Source: Chrysomallon squamiferum
Lineage: Eukaryota; Mollusca; Gastropoda; Neomphalida; Peltospiridae
Length of the DNA: 64,000 nt
Direction of reading: 5' to 3'
NCBI GenBank assembly: GCA_012295275.1
Contig: CM022665.1
Coordinates: forward strand, 44,670,652-44,734,651
A program made the translations under genes and the position numbers. Of this stretch, positions 42,786 to 64,000 are shown one piece after another. The stretch's first letter is position 1; each line of letters starts with the position of its first letter. A model generated the notes under the pieces. The model saw only the letters and a list, made by a program, of their open reading frames with translations, ran no database searches and was not told the origin of the DNA.

Positions 42786-43275
42786 AGATTAATCTGGGTA
42801 TAAATAAACAAAACAAAAAAGTAACAAAACAACAACAACAACAACAACCAAAAAAAAACATGGGATAAAAAGAAAAAGAAAATAAAAGAAAAAGGAATAC
42901 TTTTATCACAGAATTCTAAAACATTAAAATGAATATTTAAATGTATTTGAAAAGAAAGAAATACATGTACATACACTTAGCATACACTGTCACATCTACA
43001 TGTTTTTATCTGGTTATCTCTGTATGCATTCTTTCAAAACAAATTATCTATAAAATACCTATAAAATGAACATCTGAAGCTGATGTAAAACTGATAGGTG
43101 ATGAGTAGGTGAAGGCAGACTTGTATTTGTGGTTGGGATTGTTATCATAGGTGAAGACAGACTTGTAATTGTGGTTGGGATTGTTATCATAGGTGAAGAC
43201 AGACTTGAAGTCAAAGGCTGATTCCTCTGTCTCTTCAGGATCATTTGTTGGTAATCTGGTGTACTTGACTGACAT
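36921..43275 (-). CDS. STOML1: STOML1-like protein (stomatin/SPFH plus SCP2), one exon not found
   Basis: Exons in transcription order: 43059-43275, 42503-42606, [missing], 41174-41256, 40297-40500, 39705-39760, 39068-39207, 38145-38384, 36921-37120. The order is an N-terminal tail with a YTRL motif, a hydrophobic hairpin segment, an SPFH domain (VLPYVDRFHKVDVRIKAFNV, DGAVIEVGADVYCQV, NEWGIEICRVEV) and a C-terminal SCP2 sterol-carrier domain (LYYLDLKS, ADVTLKM, GDMKPLQAYMSGQLQASGDL). SPFH plus SCP2 is diagnostic of STOML1, a late-endosomal membrane protein tied to cholesterol transfer and acid-sensing channel control. The YTRL matches in position the N-terminal YxxPhi sorting signal of human STOML1. 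Exon 2 leaves in phase 0 but the 41256 exon enters in phase 1, so an exon of length 3n+1 is absent. Confidence 0.92.
37112..37510 (-). repeat. Tandem copies of the last-exon acceptor region
   Basis: Plus-strand ACCTTTACCTGGGTAAATTA spans the real acceptor (minus AATTTACCCAG|GTAAAGG). It recurs as ATCTTACCTAGGTAAATTAC at about 37291 and 37463, each followed by ACATTAAAAACTATTAATTA or a variant and by (AAAT)n. On the minus strand the copies read AATTTACCTAG|GTAAGA, plausible decoy acceptors. Confidence 0.88.
37854..38095. repeat. Tandem duplication, about 120 bp unit
   Basis: AAAACTCACCAATTTTCTTT, GATCAGAAATGAAACCCTGA and ACAGCAATAATCACATCCAG occur twice with few differences, inside the last intron of the STOML1-like gene. 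Confidence 0.92.
38145..38384 (-). CDS. STOML1: STOML1-like exon, linker and SCP2 first half
   Basis: Begins GQTAPSATEQSEPQPDLLTT, has an acidic SEHSEHSEQDD stretch (nine-base direct repeat in the DNA), then SPKDILQAAQAVLSENVVHK and YQFEVTGPGGGLYYLDLKS. Phase 1 at both ends. Confidence 0.93.
38460..38670. repeat. GAT/GATTAT microsatellite cluster
   Basis: (GATGAT)n and (GATTAT)n between 38540 and 38666, giving poly-His, poly-Ile or poly-Met frames. Confidence 0.95.
39068..39207 (-). CDS. STOML1: STOML1-like linker exon
   Basis: VSQIKVLQGPQPKAPPTVMF then PPGLSNMGPTQLPPAFQQLA; Pro-rich linker between SPFH and SCP2, comparable to the AVEAVLQPPQDSP...LQQLA region of human. Phase 2 in, phase 1 out. 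Confidence 0.92.
39240..39600. repeat. AAT-rich simple repeats
   Basis: Long (AAT)n/(AATAT)n stretch at about 39370-39510, ending in ACT and AAC trinucleotides. Confidence 0.85.
39705..39760 (-). CDS. STOML1: STOML1-like small exon, SPFH C-terminal part
   Basis: QASNTAANEWGIEICRVE plus two bases; human DVTRAWGLEVDRVEL. Acceptor TTTACAG, donor AAGT|GTAAGT, phase 2. Confidence 0.9.
39825..40025. repeat. Interspersed satellite-like repeat, copy B
   Basis: Units TTTGTTAATAATGCCATATA...ATACCATGTATTCAATAT, the same family as 29710-29905. Confidence 0.8.
40297..40500 (-). CDS. STOML1: STOML1-like exon, SPFH core
   Basis: LLTTDGAVIEVGADVYCQVS, DVQKSVISVQNLDQSTRQLV, QTCLVNLLVQKSLGEIEGQR and AVISSTVQ; clear stomatin SPFH sequence. 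Phase 0 at both ends. Confidence 0.95.
40544..40673. repeat. Two-copy tandem repeat next to exon 40297-40500
   Basis: Units of about 60 bp: GACCCATATCTGGTAAAAAA...GGTATGGGAATTCTA and GACCCATGTCTGGTAAAAAA...GGTGTTGGAATTCTA, 40 bp upstream (minus strand) of the acceptor. Confidence 0.9.
40851..41173 (-). repeat. Tandem array abutting the exon donor at 41174
   Basis: Four units of about 80-90 bp (AAGAAATATGATTTATTTAA, AACAGATAAAGAAAACTATT, TACAGGACAAAAAATATATG). The array ends exactly at the splice donor, where the true sequence AATAAAGACAACTGTTTACC corresponds to the ATAAAGAAAACTATTTATAC of the units. Confidence 0.88.
41174..41256 (-). CDS. STOML1: STOML1-like exon, start of visible SPFH domain
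   Basis: MVFVLPYVDRFHKVDVRIKA then FNVPPKQ; human has GMVLLLPFIDSFQRVDLRTR. Acceptor TTTTCAG (minus), phase 1 in, phase 0 out at CAG|GTAAAC. Confidence 0.92.
41257..42502 (-). other. STOML1-like interval where an SPFH exon should lie
   Basis: Family members have about 22-25 residues here (a YER..VFRLGR..PKGPG segment). I scanned the minus strand and found nothing like it; the DNA is almost all A/T simple sequence (42215-42420 especially). Confidence 0.6.
42503..42606 (-). CDS. STOML1: STOML1-like exon 2, membrane segment
   Basis: EYSPLIGRVCHFVVIITCFL then LYVLTLPVSVWFSFK; the hydrophobic hairpin typical of stomatins, ending like human ...FPISGWFALK. Phase 1 in, phase 0 out. Confidence 0.9.
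43059..43275 (-). CDS. STOML1: STOML1-like exon 1 with a coding minisatellite
   Basis: Starts MSVKYTRLPTNDPEETEESA. A 51-bp (17-residue) unit follows, KSVFTYDNNPNHNY, repeated 2.5 times (plus-strand 43092-43207), the last copy truncated to KSAFTYSS. Donor ATAG|GTATTT, phase 1. The tail is predicted cytosolic. Confidence 0.88.
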
Positions 43276-44209
43276 CCTGGCACTTAAACTTCAAACATTT
43301 CCTTCTGAAAATTAGTATTTGTTTAATAACATCTCAGCATATTTTAACATTCATATTTACTGTCTGGTATAATGATGATAAAGGCATAACATTTGTTGCT
43401 ATATTCTCATTACCTACTAACATTTTAGTTAGAGATATTTAATATGCAGCCTCTTGATAATATGACACATCCTAATAGTAATACTCTAACTACTGGGCCA
43501 TAAGTATAGTTCTACTTCTGGCATTGTTGGCATTTATAAATATTTTAAGGTCAATAATATCTTGTTTAGGTCTACGCCTTGTCAAAAAAAGGTTTTACTA
43601 GACACCTTACTACAATGTACTATTCTGATTCTACTGCAAACATAAAAAGGATGTAAAATTACGATACAGGACAACAATTTATTTAAGCACTGTCGTGAGT
43701 GAAGTTTGTCAAATCAACCAATTTTCCTTTCTTCATTCTAATGAAAATAAAATATTTACGATAAATAAAATAATCTAATGTTATTAGTATATCATTTAAT
43801 TTTAAAAACTTACTGTAAAAATGTGAAAGAAACCTGAATTTTCTTTAACTCTGAAACGTGAATCAAAAGGTAAAAAGATGAAAGTAATTTATAAACTGTT
43901 AATCATTGCAGCTGTTACTTACAGAAAAAGTGCCAAGAATATTTATACTTAATATTTATATGAAATTACTCTAAAGTTTGAACTGCAATTATATTTTAAA
44001 AACCGAGAAACTAATCATTTCGCAATATTTAGTTTTTATTTCTGCGTAATGGGGGACAACTCTAAATAACTATTTTTTCATTCGTAAATTCCTCCTTTCG
44101 ATAATTAGGCACGATGAAAGTGTTTTATATTTATATATATTCATATATAAACCAGTTCAGGTAATTGTGTTTAATGATGACACAGACTATTAATTGTAGT
44201 AGTTTGATA

Positions 44210-44261
<52 letters not shown>

Positions 44262-44639
44262 TTAAATTGTTTTTTGTTTTTAAATACAAAATGAAAATCT
44301 ATTTCTGAATTTAAAATGATTCGGTAATTGTTATAGCCCCTTGCTTTTTAATGTGCTCGCTCACAGTATAATTATATCTGAAAAGAAGAAGATAAAAAAG
44401 GTAATATATTGCTTAACGTAGCACAGAAACCTACCATAAATTTTAATAAACAACCTTTTTTTCCTTCTTTCTTTTTTATACACCAAAATTTTATCGCATT
44501 TCTAGCACCTGCCTTGGCAGATGTTCAAATATTTTAGCATTTAATACCAAAGCAATAAGTTATTAAAAAAAAATTAAATAAAAAAAAATAATAGGCAATA
44601 AGTCCAAATGCTGAACCTTTGAAAAAATATTGTTCCAGA

Positions 44640-44674
<35 letters not shown>

Positions 44675-45124
44675 TGTGATGACAGAACAATATTTAGCAT
44701 AATAAACAAATAAAGTTACCTGATGAAAATTATTGGCTATTTATTTATTTTTTTATTCTAAAATGACGACAGATACATTACTAACTGATTCAAAGCTATA
44801 TTTTGCTAACAACTATCTTAATGTACCTCTGAAATTACTAAGACAACTATAATGGCGATGTAAAAAGGTCGTTTTAACAACTCAGCATATCGAGACTCTA
44901 CTGTCTCCCCCACCCCTTAACGTTCCAAACTGTTAGCTGTGATCGGTTAACGAATGTGACTTGACCGCGACAACGAGGCTGTCCAGTGAGGATTGCAGTT
45001 TTCATTTTTATATATTATACAGAACAATTTTTAAATTATTTATTTTTATTTTAGCGAAATAATAATAAATTATAATTTTTTTATAGCATGCATATTATTA
45101 TTATTACTATTGTTGTTGTTGTTG

Positions 45125-45169
<45 letters not shown>

Positions 45170-46446
45170 TTACTTTTCATCTGCTTGTGTCAAAGATATT
45201 TTTTGAATTGTGTATTCCTAAAAAGAAAAAAAAAAACAAACAAACAAAAAAAACGCCTCCGCTATTTGTTTATTGTTTGGATTAATTTGTTTGTCTTAGA
45301 CGAAATTATATCACGTCGTAAAAAAAACGCATTCTCTGAAATACGATATTCAAAACATGTCTACGTCTCATTTTAGCTTTTGGCTTACCTGTCCAGTAAA
45401 TAACAGACGACGATCAAGGTATGATCCTTTAGAATGACAAAGCAGGTGTAACATTTCTGTTTTATGTTAACCACAGAGAAAACGAGAAGAATCAATTAGT
45501 ATAATGTGTATTCCATTAAATGGTCATGTCGGCAGAGAATTAAAATAATAAAAAAAATTTTTATTTTATTCCTTTTTTTTTTCTTTCTTTTCGTCTTTTT
45601 TTTTTTTTTTCTTTTTATTTATTTATTTTTTTTTTTTTTAATATATATATATATATATTTATTTATTTACACTAATTGAGAAAAAAAATAAAAAAATAAA
45701 AAAATAAAATAAATACAAAATTAATTTGAAAATTTTATTTTTTTCATTTTTTCCCCCCTTCTTTTAAAATATATATTTTTATTCACACTTATGGAGCAAA
45801 AAAAAAAAAAAGAAAAAGAATATATGGGAGACGCTGATTGGATAGTGCTAATAAGAAAATAACTGGTAAGTAATTTGCAAATAAACTCACTGATCAAATA
45901 TCAAGAAACGTTCATGCATTTCCTTCGTTCAGAATACTTACAGAAAGAATTGTAGCGTGACGTGTGGAATTCTAAGGCCTACATAACCGAAGTTTTATAT
46001 CTTGAACTTATAACTAGATTAAATAAACACTGTTAATATATCTGAAGTTCACTTAACAATTTTAACAAAAAAAAAAAAATATATATATTTTGTTTGATTG
46101 ATAATGCACTGTTATTCCGGATTTAGAAGTACAAGTATCAACCGATCTATATAACAGATTTTAAGTAAGCGTTTTTAACGCCTTTTCGGGTAATGGCTTG
46201 GTTCTTAAGTCTTCCGCGACAGTTTTAAGGAAAATAACTGAATACACAGTAACATCAATTAGAAATTTGTAGTCATATGCCGAACATAAATTACGCAGCC
46301 ATTTATAAATATGGCGAACATATTTCAAAACAGTTCAAAAGGAAATAATTCAATGAGATAAACATTTTTCGAAACAGAAGATAACTGCTTTGTACTTAAT
46401 GTGTGGTTAGTTCTACTAATAATAATAGTTTGGAGATTAAAGACGG
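43276..46446. other. 5' flank of STOML1-like gene and intergenic DNA
   Basis: Minus-strand TTTTCAG at about 43302 could be an acceptor of a 5' UTR exon. Long (ATT)n runs at 44210-44261 and 45128-45168, T/A runs at 45580-45720. A GC-richer patch at 44850-45000 has no coding signal and may be promoter or 5' exon. Confidence 0.5.
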
Positions 46447-46929
46447 ATGTTAATGGATGATAAAATCAGGGTGGGAAAAGTCAGAGACAGTCGGAACGGC
46501 TTGCACAAGCAACTGATGTTTCCCAGAATATTAAACGAAACTGTTGTAAAGACAGATCCATTCAGATTTGTTTCTTGGAAACACAGAACTCATTTTCCGT
46601 CCATTTTCGGAGAAAAAGCTCAACTTCGTGCACCAGAAGCGGATCTAAAACAAAAGGGTGCTCAAGCCGTTTGGCCGAAAGTTCGAAAGCTAGAAGAGGA
46701 ACGAAGAAATGGAAGTAACTTTCAAACCCGTGAAAAAACTAAACAGTTCGGTTTTGTTGTTCCTGAAAATAAACATGACGAAGTAATCGAAACTACGAGA
46801 GAATTTAAAAGAAAAGTTTTAAGGTTTAATGTTAAATTATTAAAAAAGGACAGAGATATACAACCCGGGCATTCGGCTAGACAGTATTTGCAATACTGGC
46901 GGAAATCATCCATATATGAAATGCCGTGA
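46447..46929 (+). CDS. Unrecognised protein, upstream frame
   Basis: 160 codons from ATG at 46447 (a second ATG two codons on), free of low-complexity runs in an AT-rich region. Very basic (many Lys/Arg) with no predicted membrane segment or signal peptide and few hydrophobic clusters; it looks largely disordered. No domain recognised. Its stop lies 14 bp beyond the first ATG of the next frame, and that next frame is open back to 46844, so the two overlap by about 85 bp. This suggests one protein of about 330 residues interrupted by a frameshift, or two overlapping genes. Confidence 0.45.
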   Translation: MLMDDKIRVGKVRDSRNGLHKQLMFPRILNETVVKTDPFRFVSWKHRTHFPSIFGEKAQLRAPEADLKQKGAQAVWPKVRKLEEERRNGSNFQTREKTKQFGFVVPENKHDEVIETTREFKRKVLRFNVKLLKKDRDIQPGHSARQYLQYWRKSSIYEMP

Positions 46930-47449
46930 TTCGATCGTCGTTCCAGCAGAAGCAGACGATACAGGAAGATGTAATGTTATAAAACGTCAAGGCTATCAGG
47001 ATCGAAATATAATTTTTTCACATCTTAAAATTCCACCAGTGCCTTATCAAATATCAAAAATTACGAAAACGGTGACGTTTCAGAGACTGGATTTTCTGAA
47101 AGGAACTGAAAACAGAGATCCAAGAAAAGGACAGAAGCATTTGAATCACAAAAACGGATCAAATGGTAACGATTCGATAGGATCACTTGACACAGCTTCA
47201 AAACTGACAGAAAAAAACTGTCGTTCGAAGATTAATTATCCTAAATATTGGATAAATTCTAACAATAAAACACTGAAAAAGTGTCAAAATGATTTGGATA
47301 TGTGCAGAATTTGTTCTCCTTCGTCTGAAAGCTCCGGTATGTCTTTTGACTTCCTGCACCGAGAACTCTGTGTGTTAAACCCAACTTCGACAACGTCGTC
47401 TGGAAACAGGTACACTAGAATGAAACTCGCACATATTCTTAACAGTTGA
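46916..47449 (+). CDS. Unrecognised protein, downstream frame
   Basis: 177 codons from 46916 in the frame one base ahead of the preceding one. Basic and Ser/Asn-rich, with a CRICSPSS cluster and an ending NRYTRMKLAHILNS. No family recognised. With the previous frame it makes a 1-kb block with no introns, on the plus strand 2.1 kb upstream of the HUNK-like gene. Two consecutive frames of this length by chance are unlikely at this base composition, so at least one is probably real. Confidence 0.45.
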   Translation: MKCRDSIVVPAEADDTGRCNVIKRQGYQDRNIIFSHLKIPPVPYQISKITKTVTFQRLDFLKGTENRDPRKGQKHLNHKNGSNGNDSIGSLDTASKLTEKNCRSKINYPKYWINSNNKTLKKCQNDLDMCRICSPSSESSGMSFDFLHRELCVLNPTSTTSSGNRYTRMKLAHILNS

Positions 47450-59651
<12,202 letters not shown>

Positions 59652-59674
59652 CTAACAAATTAGCAACGAATAAT

Positions 59675-59693
59675 CTATCTATCTATCTATCTA

Positions 59694-59740
<47 letters not shown>

Positions 59741-59742
59741 TT
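59675..59742 (+). repeat. (ATCT)n(GTCT)n(ATCT)n compound microsatellite
   Basis: ATCT units flank an inner block of GTCT units, 24 bp after the kinase stop codon. Confidence 0.95.
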
Positions 59743-60687
59743 GTAACATGCATAATTTAATTAAGAAAATTTCACATTTACACTGACAAATATTTCATTT
59801 TTAAGTAATCATGCACAATCTTATTTTAAAGCAATCATTTTACATATTTGTGAATGTTTAAATATCATTAAATTCAAATAAGTAAATAAAAATATAAATA
59901 AATCATGTAACAGGAAAATTTTAGTTTGATCACAGTACCTTCCAAGGATTTTTAAAATATATTTTGAGTGTCGCTAAAAAAATAATATATATTATTATGG
60001 ATGTATTTACCTATTTATGGATTTATTTTTAATATAAATAATATTTATGGATTTTTAGAATTTATATATGGATTTTGTTAATTATATTAAAATTTATAGC
60101 TTTGCTACATATATCTATATATATTTATTAACGTTTATGATTTCGCTATTAAATTTCTTTTTCCTATTTCTTATGTTTTCTTGATATACTGTTCTACATA
60201 TTTTTCATCATCATCATTTTTATTCATATGCTGAACCAGTTAGATTTATATTATTCCAGCGAATTATATATTTTTTTTATTCTGATACACATTGAACTGA
60301 TGAATTTCTTACAATATTACTTTTAATTTTCAAAAGGGATAAATATTAAGAAAGCCCTCTGTGACAGCTCAGACTTGAAACGCGTGTTTTTAATACTGGA
60401 TCGCCATTTTGTCTCTTTACTGTAATCAACTACCATGTCGTGACGGAAACAAATTACATATAAAACATTACCCGGTGTTTCTTCAAAATATATCATATTT
60501 TCATATCACAACAACAGCAATAACAACAACAACAACAATAAATAAATAAATTTCTAAAATTACGAATCATAACCAATAAATAAATACATAATACAAAATA
60601 TTAGAAAAAACAGAATGCAGTTTTTATTCTTATGACCAACCTACAGAAAAACATAAATAAAATAAAATAAAATAAGATAAAATAAAC

Positions 60688-60720
<33 letters not shown>

Positions 60721-60760
60721 TAAAATAAAATAATAAATAAATAATGATGATGATGATGAA

Positions 60761-60809
<49 letters not shown>

Positions 60810-60955
60810 TGAAGAATAAGAAGAAGAAGAAGAAATAATAAATGAATAAAATTTAGGATTATACTAGTTTAGATATATTGTTCCTTAAAAACTATTTACT
60901 TAATGATATCGTATGGGACAAGCATGCATTTGATCCTTTAAATAAACATAAGCGG
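59743..60955. other. Intergenic between kinase and convertase
   Basis: AT-rich; poly-A 60690-60720, (AAT)n/(AAG)n 60735-60835. No gene seen. Confidence 0.65.
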
Positions 60956-60959
60956 ATGG

Positions 60960-61088
60960 ATGACGTCACTTGAACCACCTGCGGGATCTCGCGCTAATTC
61001 TCGTTTTGTTACGCTTGATTTGTGCAACACTTTCTCAGCAATATTAAGAAATGTGTTTCGAGTGTTGTTCGTTACTGACAGCTAGAGG
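60960..61088 (+). promoter_or_regulatory. Candidate non-coding first exon and promoter of the convertase gene
   Basis: Local rise in GC content (CACCTGCGGGATCTCGCGCT) ending in a consensus donor GCTAGAG|GTAAGTGTG at 61088/61089. The coding start 1.5 kb downstream is preceded by an acceptor with only 10 nt of leader, so an upstream 5' UTR exon is expected. Confidence 0.5.
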
Positions 61089-61279
61089 TAAGTGTGTGCT
61101 TTACTAATTAAAAGGGTTAGCCACACGCGGTTTTTGTATAATATTATTTTCCCAAATTAATAAACTTGAAGTTTCATTTAATGTTGCAGACGATAAGAGG
61201 GGAAAAGGGAACCGAAGGGATATTAAGTCAATTCCCAGTTCTTGACACTTTATTTTGGGGAATGTAATTTAACTATATT

Positions 61280-61282
61280 TGT

Positions 61283-61317
<35 letters not shown>

Positions 61318-61540
61318 AAAAAAATAATAATAATAAAATAATAATAATAATAATAAAAAAAAAAAAATTAATAAATAAAAAAAAACAAAATTAAAACTTA
61401 AAAACTGACAAAATTAAGAAAACAAAAAACCCAAAACAACCAGAAAAAAAAAAAAAAACCACAAAAAAAAAAAAAAAACAAAACAACAACAAAAAAAAAA
61501 CAACCAAGTCCCGGAAAAAAAAAAAAAAAAAAAAAACATT
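61280..61540. repeat. Poly-A-rich low-complexity block
   Basis: A runs of up to 31 bases interrupted by T or C, within the presumed first intron. Confidence 0.9.
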
Positions 61541-62558
61541 TTCATTCTCAGTTCATGATAATGTCTGCAGTGAATTATGTTCATGACATTATTAACACTC
61601 CAGTTTAAAATAAATGTCTAAATATAAAATAATAATAATTCTATTAATTTAATTTTAAAAACAAAATTCATCAGGCATTCATATTTATGATATAGATTTT
61701 TTTCAAATAATAAAAAAAAAATATATATAAAAATAAAAATAAAAAAAAATAAATACAAAATTAATAAAAAATGTAAGTAATAAAACTGATAAAAATAATG
61801 GTTTAAAAAGTTCACCTGATTTTTTTTATTAGTTTAACCAGATTTTTGTTTACCATCACGAATCTCCTCAGCTTATTGTTACAAAATTTTTCATTTGTCA
61901 TGGCTCACTGAAGTTGTTTTTGTTATCATGATGTATTCACAGACATGGTTTGTGGTCATTGTCAAGCCATGTAGAAATCGCACTGGAAACCAGCAGATAA
62001 ATTAATATGACTTATAGAGGGAAACTTTACAAACTGTGTAAGGCTTAGGTTGACAACCTTGACATATTTTACTTAAAAAATAATAATTATTTTTCTTTTA
62101 CATGGAGCTAGGATGGGGTAGATACAAGGTACAGTAGAAGAAATGAAGTGTTAATTAAGTTAGCAGGTTTTTAGATATCTAACAATGATACACATTTGTT
62201 GACAGTTTTAAAAATAAGAAGTAAAAAGTGAATATAAACCTGTATTAAGTCTGTATTCCTTGCAAAACATAATTTTGTCACAGCATTAAGTTTTATTTAC
62301 TATGAAAATCTAAGCTGAATTTAGTTTTTTTTGTGTTAGATACGTAAAATGTTAAATGTTTGTTCAAGGTAATTTTAAAATTACTCTATTTATTTTACTT
62401 ATTGTATTTATTTTTATATAAATTATATTTGTGGATTAATTATTTGGAATTTTTTTATTTTTTATGTTTTTATTTGTGTTACTTATGTTTTATTACTAGT
62501 ACTATTACTGTTGTTATTGCTGTTATTATCATTATTACATTAATTTTTATTATCACAG

Positions 62559-62994
62559 ATTTCAAAAAATGAAAACTCACAGGCTGTTCCTTGCTGTTTT
62601 CTTCATTTCATTTTGCCTTGGTGACAAGGATGAATTTTTTGTTAACAAGTTTGCGGTCTCCTTGAGGCAAGATTTACCGGATGCAGATAAAGCAGTTAAA
62701 GAAATTGCTGAAAGCCTAGGCTTTACTGTCGAGCATAAAGTATGTACATTAAGATATGAATCTGAAAATGACTATTGTCTATTTCAAATGTTACTGTGTC
62801 AGTTGGGTACATATTAAAGAAATGATGATATTATGTTTTAGAATAATTGCATTTATAAGATAAGCTAATTCTGTAAAATCTGATCATTGACTTTTGTTAA
62901 TATTAGTTCTGATAAACCAGTATTTGTTGAAATAATTAATGAGATTATGAACTATATAAGCTTTTTGCTTGATGTTTTGTTTAACAAAGGTCAT

Positions 62995-63035
<41 letters not shown>

Positions 63036-64000
63036 AAAGCTAAATAAATGACTTAGCATTTTTAACATAAGCATTATTAACATATACATGAACACACATA
63101 TGTTTATTTTATGTATTTGTTATCACTATTAGTTATCACTATTAGTTTTATTTAAAAACAAAAAAAAAACAACAAAAAAACAACAACAAAACCAACTACA
63201 CAAAAAACAACATGTCCCTTCCCCAATTTCCAGAATTGCAATTTGTGTTTATACAAATATCTAATTTTCATTAAAATCCCTCCCTCCAAACACCAGAACA
63301 ACAACAACAAAAAAAAAAAAAAAAAAAAATCTGTTAATTGCATCTTCTTTCATCTTTTCAAAACATAACTTAGATTATCTTGATTTTGTTTTCAGCTGGA
63401 GAGCATCAGTGTTTATCTGCTTTCTCATTCCTCAGTACAACACAGGTCCAAAAGAAGTGCTGAGAGTCATTTGAACCGTCTGCAGTCACATCCACAGGTA
63501 AGTCTCATCATTTGTTTTTATCATCATTGGGTATCATTAAACATTCATTCATTAGCTTATTCATTCATTTACTGATATGATGAACAAAAATTAATAATAA
63601 TTAAAATATTCTTTTTTTTTTTTTTCTTTTTCTTTGCCAGGTTCTTCATGCCCAGCAAGAAACTGAATTAATTCGAGAGAAAAGGGAGATAATTTATGAC
63701 AAACAGCAGGAGTTTCCCATTAGAGATATCAGTGATCCTGCTGTCTACCATCGAGTTTCAGCTCCTCGGCTTTCAGTTAAAGATGACATTCCCAGGCCTG
63801 TCATTCACTTCAAGGACCCGTTCTACAAGGATCAGTGGTACATTGTAAGTTTCAGAACTTTTATATACCAGTAAAGTTTGCTTGAATAATTTTGGTTCAT
63901 ATTTATATATATTTTTTTTTTGGTTTTATTTGTTTATTATCATTTTTAAAGTTATTTTCTTCAATTTTTAATTTTTAATTTTGTGTTAAATAATATTTAT
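62559..64000 (+). CDS. PCSK1: PC1/3-like proprotein convertase, 5' part only
   Basis: Subtilisin/kexin-type endoprotease acting in the secretory pathway, where it cuts prohormones at dibasic sites. Visible coding exons: 62569-62739 (leader from 62559), 63396-63497, 63641-63844, all phase 0. Residues 1-18 are a signal peptide (MKTHRLFLAVFFISFCLG). The prodomain has FVNKFAVSLRQ and KEIAESLGFTVEHKLESISV. It contains an internal HRSKR|S site and a primary site IREKR|E. A long linker leads to FKDPFYKDQWYI, the first strand of the catalytic domain (DPMWNQQWYL in PC1/3). The RSKRSAESHLNRL...QVLHAQQE arrangement resembles PC1/3 more than furin, PC2 or PC7. The catalytic triad lies beyond the window. 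Confidence 0.85.
62569..62739 (+). CDS. PCSK1: PC1/3-like coding exon 1
   Basis: Signal peptide plus first part of the prodomain; ends VEHK at AAA|GTATGT. The acceptor TATCACAG lies 10 nt before the ATG. Confidence 0.88.
62998..63030 (+). repeat. (CA)n microsatellite
   Basis: CA run in convertase intron. Confidence 0.95.
63396..63497 (+). CDS. PCSK1: PC1/3-like coding exon 2
   Basis: LESISVYLLSHSSVQHRSKR then SAESHLNRLQSHPQ; contains the secondary prodomain cleavage site RSKR. Donor CAG|GTAAGT. Confidence 0.9.
63641..63844 (+). CDS. PCSK1: PC1/3-like coding exon 3
   Basis: VLHAQQETELIREKREIIYD, then KQQEFPIRDISDPAVYHRVS and IPRPVIHFKDPFYKDQWYI. REKR is the predicted primary prodomain cleavage. 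Donor ATT|GTAAGT. Confidence 0.9.

Overview
The window is nuclear DNA of an animal. Genes have many short exons with GT/AG introns, the intergenic and intronic DNA is very AT-rich, and microsatellites (CT/GA, ATT, CA, TGTA, ATTC, poly-A) are unusually dense. The proteins read as bilaterian orthologues, and the overall style suits a lophotrochozoan, most likely a mollusc. That placement is inference; no taxon-specific marker was seen. One base (9678) is N.

Layout. At the left edge a first exon on the minus strand (440-491) starts a CMSS1-like gene, head to head with TRAPPC10. TRAPPC10 fills 763-24787 on the plus strand in 22 exons, and its exon phases all agree once one frameshift in exon 14 is allowed for. 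An intronless GPR22-like receptor lies on the minus strand at 27219-28196. A long gene-poor stretch (28.2-36.9 kb) follows, with a 24-bp minisatellite, one orphan exon-like segment and a short copy of a kinase exon. A STOML1-like gene (stomatin/SPFH plus SCP2) occupies 36921-43275 on the minus strand; one exon of its SPFH domain cannot be found. An unrecognised intronless reading frame in two overlapping frames is at 46447-47449. A HUNK-like AMPK-family kinase gene lies at 49587-59651 on the plus strand. The first exons of a PC1/3-like proprotein convertase begin at about 61 kb and run off the right edge.

Functional links are loose. TRAPPC10 (Golgi/endosome tethering), the STOML1-like protein (late endosome) and the convertase (secretory pathway) all concern membrane traffic, but nothing indicates shared regulation apart from the divergent CMSS1/TRAPPC10 promoter.

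The most unusual signal is structural. At no fewer than seven exon edges, in three genes, the splice site with a few flanking exon bases has been tandemly multiplied into the neighbouring intron or 3' flank, leaving arrays of decoy donor or acceptor sites. The second is in the kinase, where the activation-loop threonine targeted by LKB1 in AMPK relatives is a glutamate.
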